A stretch of 41,800 nt of DNA, taken from the NCBI GenBank assembly GCA_017541145.1, contig JAFXZT010000061.1:1-41800 (forward strand), in the 5' to 3' direction. The notes beneath the pieces were generated by a model, which ran no database searches, was not told where the DNA came from, and was given only the letters and a program-made list of their open reading frames with translations. Positions 18,367-28,756 of the stretch are shown piece after piece (within the stretch, counting starts at the first letter, position 1; each line of letters starts with the position of its first letter). The stretch is from Bacteroidales bacterium. Its GTDB lineage: Bacteria > Bacteroidota > Bacteroidia > Bacteroidales > UBA3824. The translations under genes and the position numbers were made by a program.

Positions 18367-18846
18367 TTATTCTCGGTAAATCAGGCAGGTTGCATAGCAA
18401 GCTATACCTTCTTCGCGACCTGTAAAACCTAGTTTTTCTTCGGTTGTTGCTTTTATTGAAATATCATCGATATCAATATTCATTACTTGTGCAAGACATT
18501 CTTGCATTTTTGGAATGAAATCTTTTATTTTGGGTTTCTGAAGACAGATTGTACTGTCAATATTTGAAATTTCGTAATTATTTTTTCTGATGATATCGCA
18601 AGTTTTTTTGAGCAAAATTTTGGAATCGATACCTTTGAATTCGTCGCTTGTATCGGGAAACCAATATCCGATATCTCTTTTGTTGGCAGCTCCAAGCAGT
18701 GCATCACAAATTGCATGTATCAGACAATCAGCGTCTGAGTGTCCTACTGCGCCTTTGGAATGTTCTATTTTAATTCCGCCAAGCCAAAATGGCAGATTGT
18801 CTGCCAACTTGTGTACGTCGTAACCGAATCCTGTTCTGATTTTCAT
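18367..18846 (-). CDS. ispF: 2-C-methyl-D-erythritol 2,4-cyclodiphosphate synthase
   Basis: The enzyme of the non-mevalonate isoprenoid pathway that converts CDP-methylerythritol 2-phosphate to methylerythritol cyclodiphosphate with loss of CMP. Typical motifs are present: GFGYDVHKL (Asp-x-His metal ligands), GHSDADCLIHAICDALLGAA (second metal-site His), FPDTS and the C-terminal ATTEEKLGFTGREEGIA. I chose the ATG at 18846 (159 aa, the usual length), seven bases after the LRR gene stop. The ATG at 18867 would overlap that gene and add MLNYNNK. The coupling with an exported LRR-protein gene is unusual, and whether it is a true operon is unclear. Confidence 0.96.
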   Translation of the reverse strand: MKIRTGFGYDVHKLADNLPFWLGGIKIEHSKGAVGHSDADCLIHAICDALLGAANKRDIGYWFPDTSDEFKGIDSKILLKKTCDIIRKNNYEISNIDSTICLQKPKIKDFIPKMQECLAQVMNIDIDDISIKATTEEKLGFTGREEGIACYATCLIYRE

Positions 18847-18853
18847 TTTGTTA

Positions 18854-20248
18854 TTATAGTTTAGCAAATGGAAAAGTATTTTTTATCTGTGTTTTTGTAT
18901 TTTCGTCAAATTGATTACCTGTTAAATCAAGATTGCTGAGAGCATCAACATGACTCATAGATGTCGGAAAATTTGTGAGCGAATTTTTTGCAAGATTCAA
19001 TTCTATGAGATTGCTCAATCTTGACATCGATTCCGGTATTGTTGTTATATTGTTGTAACTCAGATTTATAACTTGTAAATTTACCATTTTGCCAATATCA
19101 TCGGGCAGAGTGTTGAGTTTGTTGGTAGAAACCGAAATTTTCTCAAGACCGCTGAGTTTTGATATTGATGACGGCAGTTTTTCGAGGTCGTTACCGTCCA
19201 TGAGCAATTCTTTCAAATTGTTCATCGAACCGATTTCCGGTAATTGTGCGATGCTGTTGTCGCTGATATTCAATGAAGTGATATATGTAAAATTGCTGAT
19301 TGTTTTTGGTAACGATGTCAACATATTTTCTGACACATTTAAATCTTGCATCATTTTTATTTCGCCGATTGATACAGGTAGCGATGTCAGTTTGTTTTTA
19401 CTAATGTCAAACATCTGTAAAAACGACATCTTGCCGATATTTTTCGGTAAAGATTGCAATTCATTATGATTCAGATTAAGATACGGCAGTTGTGACAATT
19501 TGCACATCTCTTCCGGAATTTCGGTGATTTTATTGTTGTGAGCGTCAAAAATCATGAGTGCCTGAAGGTTGCCCATCGAGGCGGGAAGATTTGTAATTTC
19601 GTTGTTAGAAATATCAATGCTCTGAAGTTCAGGTAATTTGCCTAATCCTTCGGGTAATGAAACCAATTTGTTGTTAGACGCCGAAAGGTTGGCAAGTGTT
19701 CTAAGATTTTCAATATTTTGAGGTAACGCTTTTATCTGATTGTCACCGATTACGAGGTCCTGAAGGTTTTCCAATTCAGAAATTTCCTCGGGCAATTCAG
19801 TAAGGGCGTTTTGTTCCAAATCGAGCATCAAAAGGTTTTTGAGATGACCGATTTCGTTGGTTATCTTGCTGACTTTGTTGTTGTTGAGAGCTAAATACTG
19901 AAGGTTTGTAAGTCCGGATATTCCGTCCGGAATTTCAGTAATATTATTTTGCCAAAGGTCAAGAATCTGAAGGTTTGGAAAATGGAAAACTTCGGGCGGA
20001 ATTTCAGTAAGATTTTGTTCCGAGAGGTTTAATTTTATTACTTTTTCCGGCGAAGTAAGTGCTTGGTCGAGCGATGTATATTCGTAAGCATCAGGCAGAA
20101 ATTCATCTGCCAACAGTCCTTTGTCATCGAGATATTGTGGTAGGATTTTTCCGTTTTTGTCAAACCATTTGTCGTTGACGTTTTGAGCTGTTGTGTTGAT
20201 TGCTGCACATGCAATCAAAATTACTGATAAGATCTTTTTTGTGTTCAT
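18854..20248 (-). CDS. exported leucine-rich-repeat protein
   Basis: A 464-aa protein with a signal peptide (MNTKKILSVILIACAAINTTAQ). After a short head come about 15 tandem 23-residue leucine-rich repeats of the pattern LxxLxLxxNxLxxLPxxIxxL, from about residue 70 to 450; a repeated example is LQILDLWQNNITEIPDGISG. Such repeats form a curved solenoid for protein binding. The pattern resembles the SDS22/Ras-group type seen in bacterial exported LRR proteins. No catalytic domain, anchor or C-terminal sorting tag is visible. It lies just upstream of ispF and has a TATATTTG element 19 bases before its start. Confidence 0.92.
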   Translation of the reverse strand: MNTKKILSVILIACAAINTTAQNVNDKWFDKNGKILPQYLDDKGLLADEFLPDAYEYTSLDQALTSPEKVIKLNLSEQNLTEIPPEVFHFPNLQILDLWQNNITEIPDGISGLTNLQYLALNNNKVSKITNEIGHLKNLLMLDLEQNALTELPEEISELENLQDLVIGDNQIKALPQNIENLRTLANLSASNNKLVSLPEGLGKLPELQSIDISNNEITNLPASMGNLQALMIFDAHNNKITEIPEEMCKLSQLPYLNLNHNELQSLPKNIGKMSFLQMFDISKNKLTSLPVSIGEIKMMQDLNVSENMLTSLPKTISNFTYITSLNISDNSIAQLPEIGSMNNLKELLMDGNDLEKLPSSISKLSGLEKISVSTNKLNTLPDDIGKMVNLQVINLSYNNITTIPESMSRLSNLIELNLAKNSLTNFPTSMSHVDALSNLDLTGNQFDENTKTQIKNTFPFAKL

Positions 20249-20266
20249 ATATTTGATTTATAATTG

Positions 20267-20274
20267 CAAATATA
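20267..20274 (-). promoter_or_regulatory. predicted -7 element for the LRR/ispF genes
   Basis: Minus-strand TATATTTG followed by GC, 19 bases before the LRR start codon. Such a close position implies a very short leader. No -33 match is obvious. Confidence 0.45.
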
Positions 20275-20323
20275 ACACATTTTTTTCTAATAGTATTGTT
20301 TTGTTATGATTTTTTAATAAAAG

Positions 20324-20362
20324 ATAAAAAAAATCCTGCGACAGGCATGCCCGCGCAGGATT
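20324..20362 (-). terminator. intrinsic terminator of groEL
   Basis: On the minus strand AATCCTGCG (20362-20354) pairs with CGCAGGATT (20340-20332) and is followed by a run of T. It begins 27 bases beyond the groEL stop codon. Confidence 0.9.
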
Positions 20363-20388
20363 CAATTATAATTTTAAAGATCAATATT

Positions 20389-22050
<1,662 letters not shown>

Positions 22051-22091
22051 TTAGATTGAATAATTAAAAAAACTGTTTCTTATTACAAAAA

Positions 22092-22370
22092 TTAAGAAAC
22101 GATTGCCATGATATCAGATTGATTCATGATAAGGTATTCAACGCCATCGAGTTCGATAGTTGTACCTGCATATTTGCCGTAAAGAACAACATCACCGGCT
22201 TTCAATTCCATAGCTTCGTCTTTAGTACCGTTGCCTACAGCTACTACTTCACCGCGTTGTGGTTTTTCTTTAGCTGAATCCGGAATATAAATTCCTGATT
22301 TTGTTTTAGTTTCAGCTTCTTGCACTTTTACTACTACTCTTGTGCCAAGAGGTTTGATGTTCAATGCCAT
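22092..22370 (-). CDS. groES: 10-kDa co-chaperonin GroES
   Basis: A 92-aa co-chaperonin that caps the GroEL chamber. The sequence has the expected motifs: [12 protein letters not shown], the mobile-loop region [26 protein letters not shown] and the C-terminal [13 protein letters not shown]. First gene of the groESL operon. No CIRCE repeat was found in the upstream region, so heat control here must act through another element. Confidence 0.97.
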   Translation of the reverse strand: MALNIKPLGTRVVVKVQEAETKTKSGIYIPDSAKEKPQRGEVVAVGNGTKDEAMELKAGDVVLYGKYAGTTIELDGVEYLIMNQSDIMAIVS

Positions 22371-22413
22371 TTTTTAGATGTTTTTTAAAGTTATACTTTA
22401 TATTGTTTAATTT

Positions 22414-22421
22414 CAAATTTA
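22414..22421 (-). promoter_or_regulatory. predicted -7 element for groESL
   Basis: Minus-strand TAAATTTG matches TAnnTTTG 44 bases before the groES start. No -33 TTTG is found at normal spacing. Confidence 0.45.
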
Positions 22422-22428
22422 TGTTGAG

Positions 22429-22695
22429 GTTGCTTTTTTATTGTTGTCTTCACTTTTGCGCAACCGATATGCCGAAAATCACATTTTGTGCCAAAGGATT
22501 TTTTTGACTGTTTTGACATGTTATACTGACAAAATTTCATTATTTTAATTTGTCATGCTGACAATAACATGTCAAAATGACCTTTTATAAATGATTTTGT
22601 CTGCTTTTATTTTGACATCTTTATATTAATAGGGTAGGGCAGAAGCATTGTACAAAAAAGATTGAAATAAGTTGTTAAGTTGCTTTTTTATTGTT
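22429..22695. repeat. 17-base direct repeat, two copies
   Basis: GTTGCTTTTTTATTGTT occurs at 22429-22445 and again at 22679-22695. Each copy is followed within a few bases by ACTTTTG and GCAA (22453-22464; 22696-22706). The second copy abuts the CHAT-gene promoter -7 element. Confidence 0.7.
22511..22577. promoter_or_regulatory. 67-base imperfect palindrome
   Basis: TTTTGACATGTTAT at 22511-22524 is the exact reverse complement of 22564-22577. Inside it, TGACAAA at 22527-22533 pairs with 22549-22555. No T-run follows on either strand, so it is not a simple terminator. It could be an operator pair or a folded leader. Confidence 0.6.
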
Positions 22696-22702
22696 ACTTT
22701 TG
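22672..22702 (+). promoter_or_regulatory. predicted promoter of the CHAT gene
   Basis: TTG at 22672-22674, 20 bases, then TACTTTTG at 22695-22702. Normal spacing for a Bacteroidetes promoter, with about 60 bases to the start codon. Confidence 0.55.
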
Positions 22703-22767
22703 GCAAGTTGTTATTGACATCGATACAACTAAAAAAACACGATTATTAACTCGAAAATTCAGATAAT

Positions 22768-25700
22768 ATGAAACATTTTTTTATATTTTTGATTTTGCTT
22801 TTGCCGATGATGTCTTTCGGGCAAAGCAAAGAGGCTGACGAATATTATAATAAGGGTATAAAATTGCACGAATCCAAACAAGCGCATTTGGCAATTCCTT
22901 ATTTCGAAAAAAGCGATTCTTTGGAGAAAAAAGAATTGAAAAAAAACTCGCCTAATTATTACCGTTCGGAACTTATGCTTGCAAAGTGTTGGGACGCCCT
23001 TGCTAATTATTATTACGGCATCAAGGACACCGTCGAAACAATCCGGTTGCAAACTCTTGTAGTTGAAACCCGTAAAAAGATTTTGGGTGAAAAAAATCCC
23101 GATTATGTTGAAGCACAGGAAAAACTTGACAGATACCGTTCTTTACTTTCCACAAACCTCAGCGCAGACGAATATTACAATATCGGTTTAAGCCTTAATA
23201 AAACAATGCAAGGACATTTGGCACTTCCATATTTAGAAAAATGCAGCGAACTAGACAAAGCCCAAAACAAAAAATCCTCACCTAATTATTATCGTGCTGA
23301 TTTGGTAATCGCCGACATTTATAAAGGGTGGGCTATCTATTTTTCAAGAAACAATAATTATTCAGGAGCTGTTGAACATCAGACACTTGTTGTACAAATA
23401 TTGAAAAAAGTTTACGGAAAAAAACACTCAGATTACATTGATGCAAAAGAAGATCTTGATAATTACCGTTTGTTTTTGAACCCAAAAGCCGGTGCAAATG
23501 ATTTTTATAATAAAGGTAGAGAAATCATAGATTATCAACCGTATAACGCAATAGCATATTTTCAAAGAAGCGATTCAATCGAAAAAGCAACATTAGAACC
23601 TTCATCAGAGGAGTATTACCGTTCTGAACTTTCTATTGCTGAATGTTATTGGCTTTTGTCAAATTACTATTATAAGCGAAGAGATTACTATGAGGCGGCT
23701 AACTACCGCAAACAAGCCGTAGAAATTTACAAAAAAGTATACGGTGATGTTAGTGACCAATATATAGATGCATTACAATATCTCGAATATTGTTATTATT
23801 TAATTAATAAATATGACGAATGTATCAAAATCGACAAAATTATTTTAGAAAGCATTAAGAAAAAATACGGAGAAGAACACGATTCCTACATTAGTGCATT
23901 AGGAAACCTTGCATATTCTTATCAAAAAAGTGGCGACAATGCCGAAGCGTTTAGACTACGCAATGTTGCGTTAGAACTTATAAAAAAAGTTTATGGCGAG
24001 GAACATCAAAAATACATAAAACAACTTGATCGACTTGCTATGGATTATGAAATAATTGATGATTATACCGAGGCTATAAAACTTAGAAATCTTGCGACGG
24101 ATCTTTCAAAAAAAGTTTATGGAAATGAAAGTGCGGAATACGCATCGGCATTGAATAATCTTGCTTTTGCGAACTCTTGGATTGGCAACGATACTACAGC
24201 AATCAGACTCAGCACAACAGCATTAGAAATCAACAAAAAAATATTCGGTGAAGAAAAATCCGAATATGCTTTGTCGTTGTCTGATATTGCCAATTTTTAT
24301 GCACGAGCCGCATATATGGGACGAGGAGGAAGTTATGCGGAGGCAATCAGATTACAAAAAAAAGCAGTAGATATATTGGGAAAAAACGCGGTTGAAGATG
24401 AAAAACAAGATACTTTGTTTCGTTGGTCTTCACAATATGGAGGGGCGTTGCGTAATCTTGCGATGTATTATGATTTAAGCGGCAATTACACCGAAGCAGT
24501 AAAATACCAAACTTTATGTATTGAACACGAGAATGAATATCGCGGAGAGAATGCACCTGATTACGAATTTAAGCGACTTGCCGATTATCATCTTTCTGCC
24601 GGAGAATATGACAAAGGCATAGAAATATACAAAAATATTTACGATGCAAAAATTTCTGACATGTCGAGAGACTTTGCTTTCTTATCTAATGAAGACCGCG
24701 CAAGAAAGTGGAATGAGGGGTATTCTTATTCTGATTTTTTCAATAAAGATTTGCCTTTTGCAGTGTACAAAAGTAAAAACAATGAAATTGCTGCCTTGGC
24801 TTATAACGGAGCAGTGTTTTCAAAAGGATTTTTGCTAAATTCAGAACTTGAAATTCAGAATATAATTGAACAAAAAGGCAATTCTGTTTTGGTAAATCGT
24901 TATTATACAATAAAAAAGAATCAGTCAATGCTTGACAGTCTTTTGTCTATTTCAGCAGATTTAAGAACTATCAATACGGATTCGCTTTCTAAGGCGATTC
25001 ATGATGAAGAGCATCAATTAATATCCCTAACCAAGGAACTCGGTGATTATGTCGGTAATCTTTCTATTGACTGGAAAGAAATTTATAAAAAATTGAAAGA
25101 TACCGACATCGCAATAGAATTTGTAAATTTTAGACTCGAAAACGAAAACCAGCAAATCTATGCCGCCCTTGTTTTGAAAAATGGCATGAAATATCCGGAA
25201 CTTGTAAAACTTTTTGCCTCAGACGAATTTTATGACATACCGTCAAGCGAATATTATAAATCAGCCAAACTTTATAACATTGTTTGGAAACCGTTAGAGA
25301 AATATCTGCAAGGTGTTAAGAACGTTTATTTTTCACCTGCCGGATTGTTTCACACAATAGGCATTGAATATCTGCCGGACGAAAACGACAATTTTTTCTC
25401 AGAAAAATATGCTTCTTACCGTTTGTCATCAACGCGCGAACTTGCTTTGGAACATTCCGTAAATCAGAATAAAAAAGCGGCAACTTACGGCGGTATAAAA
25501 TATGACAATTCAGACAAAACCGGCAAAAAACGTGGCATTGCAACTTATCTCAAAGGTTCAAAAATAGAATCCGACACCGTTGCAAAACTTTTACAATCAG
25601 TAGATTACGAAGTTATTGCGTTAAGTGATATTATTGCTACCGAAGAAAGTTTCAAAAAGCTGTCAGGAACGAATTTGAAAATTTTGCATATTGGCACACA

Positions 25701-26208
25701 CGGTTTTTATTATTCTCAAAGCGACTTGGAAAAAGCAGGGTTCAGTTTCTTTTCTAACAATAATCAACAAAGTGAAGAAGACAAAGCCCTGAGTTGTAGC
25801 GGATTGCTTTTTGCCGGTGCTAATTTTGCTCTTGATATTGACACTCGAAACGCTATTCCCGAAGGCGATGACGGAATTTTAACGGCAAAAGAGATTTCAA
25901 GACTTGATTTCAAAGGTTTGGATTTGGTGGTTTTGTCGGCGTGTCAGACGGGTTTAGGCAAAGTTACGGGCGAAGGCGTTTTCGGACTTCAACGCGGTTT
26001 CAAGAAGGCCGGAGCGCAGACAATTGTTATGAGCCTTTGGGAAGTTGACGATTATGCTACAAGACTTTTGATGACAGAATTTTTCAAAGGGTTGACAAGC
26101 GGAAAAAGCAAAAGAGAGGCGTTTCTTGCGGCTTCCAATTACGTTAAATCCAAAAAGTCCGACCCGAAATATTGGGCGGCGTTTATTATGGTAGACGGAT
26201 TGGAATAA
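22768..26208 (+). CDS. exported TPR-CHAT protease-like protein
   Basis: A 1146-aa protein with a type I signal peptide (cleavage near MSFGQ). The N-terminal part holds three tandem modules of exactly 110-residue period (each beginning ADEYYN or ANDFYN, at residues 23, 133 and 243). They are followed by about eight 42-residue TPR repeats (about 320-620) and a C-terminal CHAT caspase-fold domain (about 800-1146). The dyad is intact: His 978 in LHIGTHGFYY and Cys 1059 in LSACQTGLGK, followed by the conserved VMSLWEVDD. CHAT proteins are cysteine peptidases of clan CD, often controlled by their repeats; substrate and trigger are unknown here. It has its own promoter and stands alone. Confidence 0.92.
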   Translation: MKHFFIFLILLLPMMSFGQSKEADEYYNKGIKLHESKQAHLAIPYFEKSDSLEKKELKKNSPNYYRSELMLAKCWDALANYYYGIKDTVETIRLQTLVVETRKKILGEKNPDYVEAQEKLDRYRSLLSTNLSADEYYNIGLSLNKTMQGHLALPYLEKCSELDKAQNKKSSPNYYRADLVIADIYKGWAIYFSRNNNYSGAVEHQTLVVQILKKVYGKKHSDYIDAKEDLDNYRLFLNPKAGANDFYNKGREIIDYQPYNAIAYFQRSDSIEKATLEPSSEEYYRSELSIAECYWLLSNYYYKRRDYYEAANYRKQAVEIYKKVYGDVSDQYIDALQYLEYCYYLINKYDECIKIDKIILESIKKKYGEEHDSYISALGNLAYSYQKSGDNAEAFRLRNVALELIKKVYGEEHQKYIKQLDRLAMDYEIIDDYTEAIKLRNLATDLSKKVYGNESAEYASALNNLAFANSWIGNDTTAIRLSTTALEINKKIFGEEKSEYALSLSDIANFYARAAYMGRGGSYAEAIRLQKKAVDILGKNAVEDEKQDTLFRWSSQYGGALRNLAMYYDLSGNYTEAVKYQTLCIEHENEYRGENAPDYEFKRLADYHLSAGEYDKGIEIYKNIYDAKISDMSRDFAFLSNEDRARKWNEGYSYSDFFNKDLPFAVYKSKNNEIAALAYNGAVFSKGFLLNSELEIQNIIEQKGNSVLVNRYYTIKKNQSMLDSLLSISADLRTINTDSLSKAIHDEEHQLISLTKELGDYVGNLSIDWKEIYKKLKDTDIAIEFVNFRLENENQQIYAALVLKNGMKYPELVKLFASDEFYDIPSSEYYKSAKLYNIVWKPLEKYLQGVKNVYFSPAGLFHTIGIEYLPDENDNFFSEKYASYRLSSTRELALEHSVNQNKKAATYGGIKYDNSDKTGKKRGIATYLKGSKIESDTVAKLLQSVDYEVIALSDIIATEESFKKLSGTNLKILHIGTHGFYYSQSDLEKAGFSFFSNNNQQSEEDKALSCSGLLFAGANFALDIDTRNAIPEGDDGILTAKEISRLDFKGLDLVVLSACQTGLGKVTGEGVFGLQRGFKKAGAQTIVMSLWEVDDYATRLLMTEFFKGLTSGKSKREAFLAASNYVKSKKSDPKYWAAFIMVDGLE

Positions 26209-26245
26209 AAAATGTTTTCCCTTCTGTCTTATGAATTGAATTTCT

Positions 26246-26277
26246 TTTGGATAACTCCCAAAAAGAATTTACTTTTG
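26246..26277 (+). promoter_or_regulatory. predicted promoter of the Rpn-family gene
   Basis: TTTG at 26246-26249, 20 bases, TACTTTTG at 26270-26277, start codon at 26309. A full match to the TTTG / TAnnTTTG promoter at normal spacing. Confidence 0.65.
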
Positions 26278-26308
26278 TACCAATTAATAACAAACACGTT
26301 GTAAGGCA

Positions 26309-27319
26309 ATGATAACAATCGGTAATCCAATTTTTGATTCGGTTTTTAAATTTTTCTTGGCTGACGATACCGCCGCAAGAATACTATTGTCGGCACTTAT
26401 AAAAAAGAAAGTTACGAAACTCGAAACGCGCAAAAACGAATTTACGCAAAAAGGCGATGATGGTGAAATTTCTGTAATGCGTATCGATTTTGGTGCTCAT
26501 ATTCTTACTCATGATGACGAAGGTAACGAAGTTGACCGTTTGATAATCATTGAATTACAAAAAGCGTGGGTTAATTATGAAGTTCCTCGGTTTCGTCGTT
26601 ATTTAGGTCACAACTATATTGCGTCAGAAAATATTTTTCATGACACAAATGACGACCGTGATTATGGATTGCCAATTATTGCCGTTTATATTCTCAATCA
26701 CCGGGTTGGAAATCTTACTGAACCTGTTACTTATCTCAATCGCAAATATATGGATTACGACGGCAACGAGCTTAAAACCGGAGTTCCTGATAAATTTGGT
26801 GAAAGCTTGTCTCATGATTGTATAATCGTACAAGTTCCGTTATTGTCTGATAAAATCCGTAATCGTGCCGAAAAAATTCTGCAAGTGTTCAATCAAAAAT
26901 TTTCGGTAAACAAAAAAGGTTTCAAAATGCAGTTTGACGATTCTTTGACCGAGGGTGACAGCGAAATGCAAAAAATTGTAAACCGACTTTCAATGGTATT
27001 CACCGACGACCATACTACCGAGTTGATGATTGCTGAAAACGAAGAGTATCAGGAGCATCTTGAACACATTGCAGCCAAAAAACAACTTGCCGAGCAGAAA
27101 GAAAAACTTGCCGAACAGAAAGAAAAACTTGCCGAACAGAATGCAATTCTTTTGGCAAAAGAGCAGGAATTGGCTCAAAACAAAAGACAGTTAGCTGAAG
27201 CGGACGCATTGTTATCTGCGTCAATCAAAATGCTTGCCTCTGCTGGTATTCCCAACGAACAGATTGCTAAGAATCTGAATATTTCAGTAGAGAAAGTTGA
27301 AAAATTATTGGCAAGTTAA
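26309..27319 (+). CDS. Rpn-family PD-(D/E)XK nuclease (putative transposase family)
   Basis: A 336-aa member of the Rpn/TIGR01784 family, once called a transposase and now seen as recombination-promoting endonucleases. It starts with the family hallmark GNPIFDSVFKFFL. The nuclease core shows Asp in VMRIDFGAHI and the Glu-x-Gln of IIIELQKAW, matching the PD-(D/E)XK active site. A coiled coil (about 250-300) contains three near-identical KLAEQKE heptads, and the C-terminus IPNEQIAKNLNISVEKVEKLL looks like a small HTH. No inverted repeats or target duplication flank the gene. These genes are often multicopy in Bacteroidetes genomes, and heptad number may vary between copies. Confidence 0.9.
   Translation: MITIGNPIFDSVFKFFLADDTAARILLSALIKKKVTKLETRKNEFTQKGDDGEISVMRIDFGAHILTHDDEGNEVDRLIIIELQKAWVNYEVPRFRRYLGHNYIASENIFHDTNDDRDYGLPIIAVYILNHRVGNLTEPVTYLNRKYMDYDGNELKTGVPDKFGESLSHDCIIVQVPLLSDKIRNRAEKILQVFNQKFSVNKKGFKMQFDDSLTEGDSEMQKIVNRLSMVFTDDHTTELMIAENEEYQEHLEHIAAKKQLAEQKEKLAEQKEKLAEQNAILLAKEQELAQNKRQLAEADALLSASIKMLASAGIPNEQIAKNLNISVEKVEKLLAS
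27086..27140 (+). repeat. 21-base in-frame tandem repeat
   Basis: CTTGCCGAACAGAAAGAAAAA is repeated about 2.6 times (first copy with one change), encoding KLAEQKE heptads in the Rpn-family coiled coil. Such repeats can expand or contract by slippage without loss of frame. Confidence 0.85.
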
Positions 27320-27331
27320 GTCGTGAAGTAG

Positions 27332-27403
27332 TAAAAAAAAATCATAACAATTTCCCCTTTGATTTAATTTCTATTCTTATAAAAATCGGGGAAATTGTTA
27401 TGA
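27332..27403 (-). terminator. intrinsic terminator of the GH5 gene
   Basis: A 16-bp stem, 27388-27403 against 27342-27357 (GGGGAAATTGTTATG on the plus strand), is followed on the minus strand by a run of T (27341-27332). It lies between two converging genes; the plus direction lacks a T-run. Confidence 0.8.
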
Positions 27404-27419
27404 AAATTTGATGACTGAT

Positions 27420-28565
27420 TTATTTCTTACCGCCTAAAAGTTCGGCGAGTTGTTTGTCTTTGAACGTATGTTTTTCCTGATCCCAAAAGCCAAAGTCAGC
27501 ATCGTAACACCATGTTGTCCATGCAATGTTGAATTCGTCGAAAACAGAAAGCATGTCTTTGGTCCATGCGTAGGCAATCTCTCTGTCAACGGGACAATAA
27601 ACACCCCATTCTCCGCAGAAAAGCTGAAGTCCGTATTTCGCTGCTACGTCGATCGCTTCTTTCATCTGATTGTAAATCATTTGACGATTCCATTCTACCT
27701 TGGTGTATTGTTCTACAAAAGGTTTTACACTGTCGGGAGTGGCTGCAAAATCTTCTGCCGAAATCGCTATGCCGGGATATGTTACTTTGCCTTTGTAGTC
27801 TTTGATAGGTGTCCATGGCGCGCCGTAATGTGTTACAATCATTGGGTTGTAGAAATGGAAACTTAGAATGATATTTTTGTCATTTTCAGGAACTTTCAAG
27901 AATTTGAATGTTTCTACACCTTGCCAACGGTTGGAACCTATTACCAAAGTGCGTTCGGGTTCGCGTGCGCGTATTGCCTTGTGAACTTTTGCAATAAGAT
28001 TGTTCCACTGGTCGTGCTCTTCGGCAACGGGTTCGTTCATAAACTCGTAAGCCACCCAATCGGTACTGTAGTTAATCAGCGAATCTTCCAACTGATTCCA
28101 CAAATTGATAATACCTTGTTGTGCTTTTTCGTCGGTAAAAAGTGTGTTTTTGCCGCCTTCGTTTTCTGCGTTGAAGTAGTGCGCACGAATAATATGAAGG
28201 TCAACAATAGCGCGGATATTGTGTTTACGGGCAAGATTAAGAGCGTTTTTCAGCAAAGCCCAAGCTTCAGGAAGTTTGTTGCCGTTTTCGTCCCAAAATT
28301 GTTCCTCATCGATTGGAATTCTTACGTGGTCAAAACCCAGACTGTCAAGCCTTGCAAAGTCGTCTTCTTGGATGTGGAGACGGCGTTGTTCGCCGCGCTC
28401 AGTGCTTTGGGACAGCCAGTGACTGAGGTTTGTGCCGCGTTTTATTTTGAAACCTTCTTTTGTTGCAGGTGTTTCCTGTTGATTGGAATTACTTGTAGTA
28501 CCGCAAGATACCAAAATGCAGCATAATGCCAATAAGGCAAAGAATAAATAGTGTTTTCTATTCAT
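27420..28565 (-). CDS. glycoside hydrolase family 5 lipoprotein (cellulase-like)
   Basis: A 381-aa endo-acting beta-glycanase of GH5 type. The lipoprotein signal ends at the lipobox LVSC. I chose the ATG at 28565 (MNRKHYLFF), because an in-frame ATG at 28643 would put 26 residues before the signal peptide. GH5 motifs include KIKRGTNLSHWL, LGFDHVRIPID, the acid/base Glu 178 in FMNEPVAEE and the nucleophile Glu 319 in CGEWGVYC. Substrate could be cellulose, xyloglucan, mannan or mixed-linkage glucan; this cannot be read from the motifs. It is the last of three leftward hydrolase genes, and no SusC/SusD pair is in the window. Confidence 0.93.
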   Translation of the reverse strand: MNRKHYLFFALLALCCILVSCGTTSNSNQQETPATKEGFKIKRGTNLSHWLSQSTERGEQRRLHIQEDDFARLDSLGFDHVRIPIDEEQFWDENGNKLPEAWALLKNALNLARKHNIRAIVDLHIIRAHYFNAENEGGKNTLFTDEKAQQGIINLWNQLEDSLINYSTDWVAYEFMNEPVAEEHDQWNNLIAKVHKAIRAREPERTLVIGSNRWQGVETFKFLKVPENDKNIILSFHFYNPMIVTHYGAPWTPIKDYKGKVTYPGIAISAEDFAATPDSVKPFVEQYTKVEWNRQMIYNQMKEAIDVAAKYGLQLFCGEWGVYCPVDREIAYAWTKDMLSVFDEFNIAWTTWCYDADFGFWDQEKHTFKDKQLAELLGGKK

Positions 28566-28707
28566 TTTATTGAATTTTTTGATTTGTGATGAGCGTATAT
28601 ATAGTGAATTGGTAAAATAAAATACAAAATATGTACGCTGCAAATTATTTAATTAATGATTTGTCTGTATTTATTTTATTTGGTAAAAAGTCAGATTATA
28701 TTTATTA

Positions 28708-28748
28708 ACAACGGAAAACACAGATATTTTATTTGCGTTTTCCGTTGT
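28708..28748 (-). terminator. hairpin after the inner GH43 gene
   Basis: A perfect 12-bp stem (ACAACGGAAAAC at 28708-28719 with 28737-28748) lies nine bases beyond the stop codon. Only an AT-rich stretch follows on the minus strand, with no true T-run, so termination may be partial and allow read-through into GH5. Confidence 0.6.
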
Positions 28749-28756
28749 AAAAATTA

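Larger units (their letters stand above)
22371..22767. other. 397-base divergent regulatory region with repeat and long palindrome
   Basis: This region separates groES (leftward) from the CHAT gene (rightward). It holds a perfect -7 element for groES, a TTG/TACTTTTG promoter for the CHAT gene, a 17-base direct repeat and an imperfect 67-base palindrome. No open frame worth naming is present. Confidence 0.7.

Noticed and set aside
22371-22440. CIRCE heat-shock operator before groES
   Set aside because: No TTAGCACTC / GAGTGCTAA pair is present between the groES start and the repeat region.
27086-27140. Short tandem repeat as a CRISPR array
   Set aside because: The units are contiguous without spacers and encode KLAEQKE heptads in frame, so it is a coding coiled-coil repeat.
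26309-27319. Insertion sequence around the Rpn-family gene
   Set aside because: No terminal inverted repeats or duplicated target sites were seen; the family encodes nucleases and need not form a mobile element.
27921-28526. 201-codon plus-strand frame inside the GH5 gene
   Set aside because: Antisense to a gene with both GH5 catalytic Glu residues; low-complexity Phe/Val/Cys-rich product.
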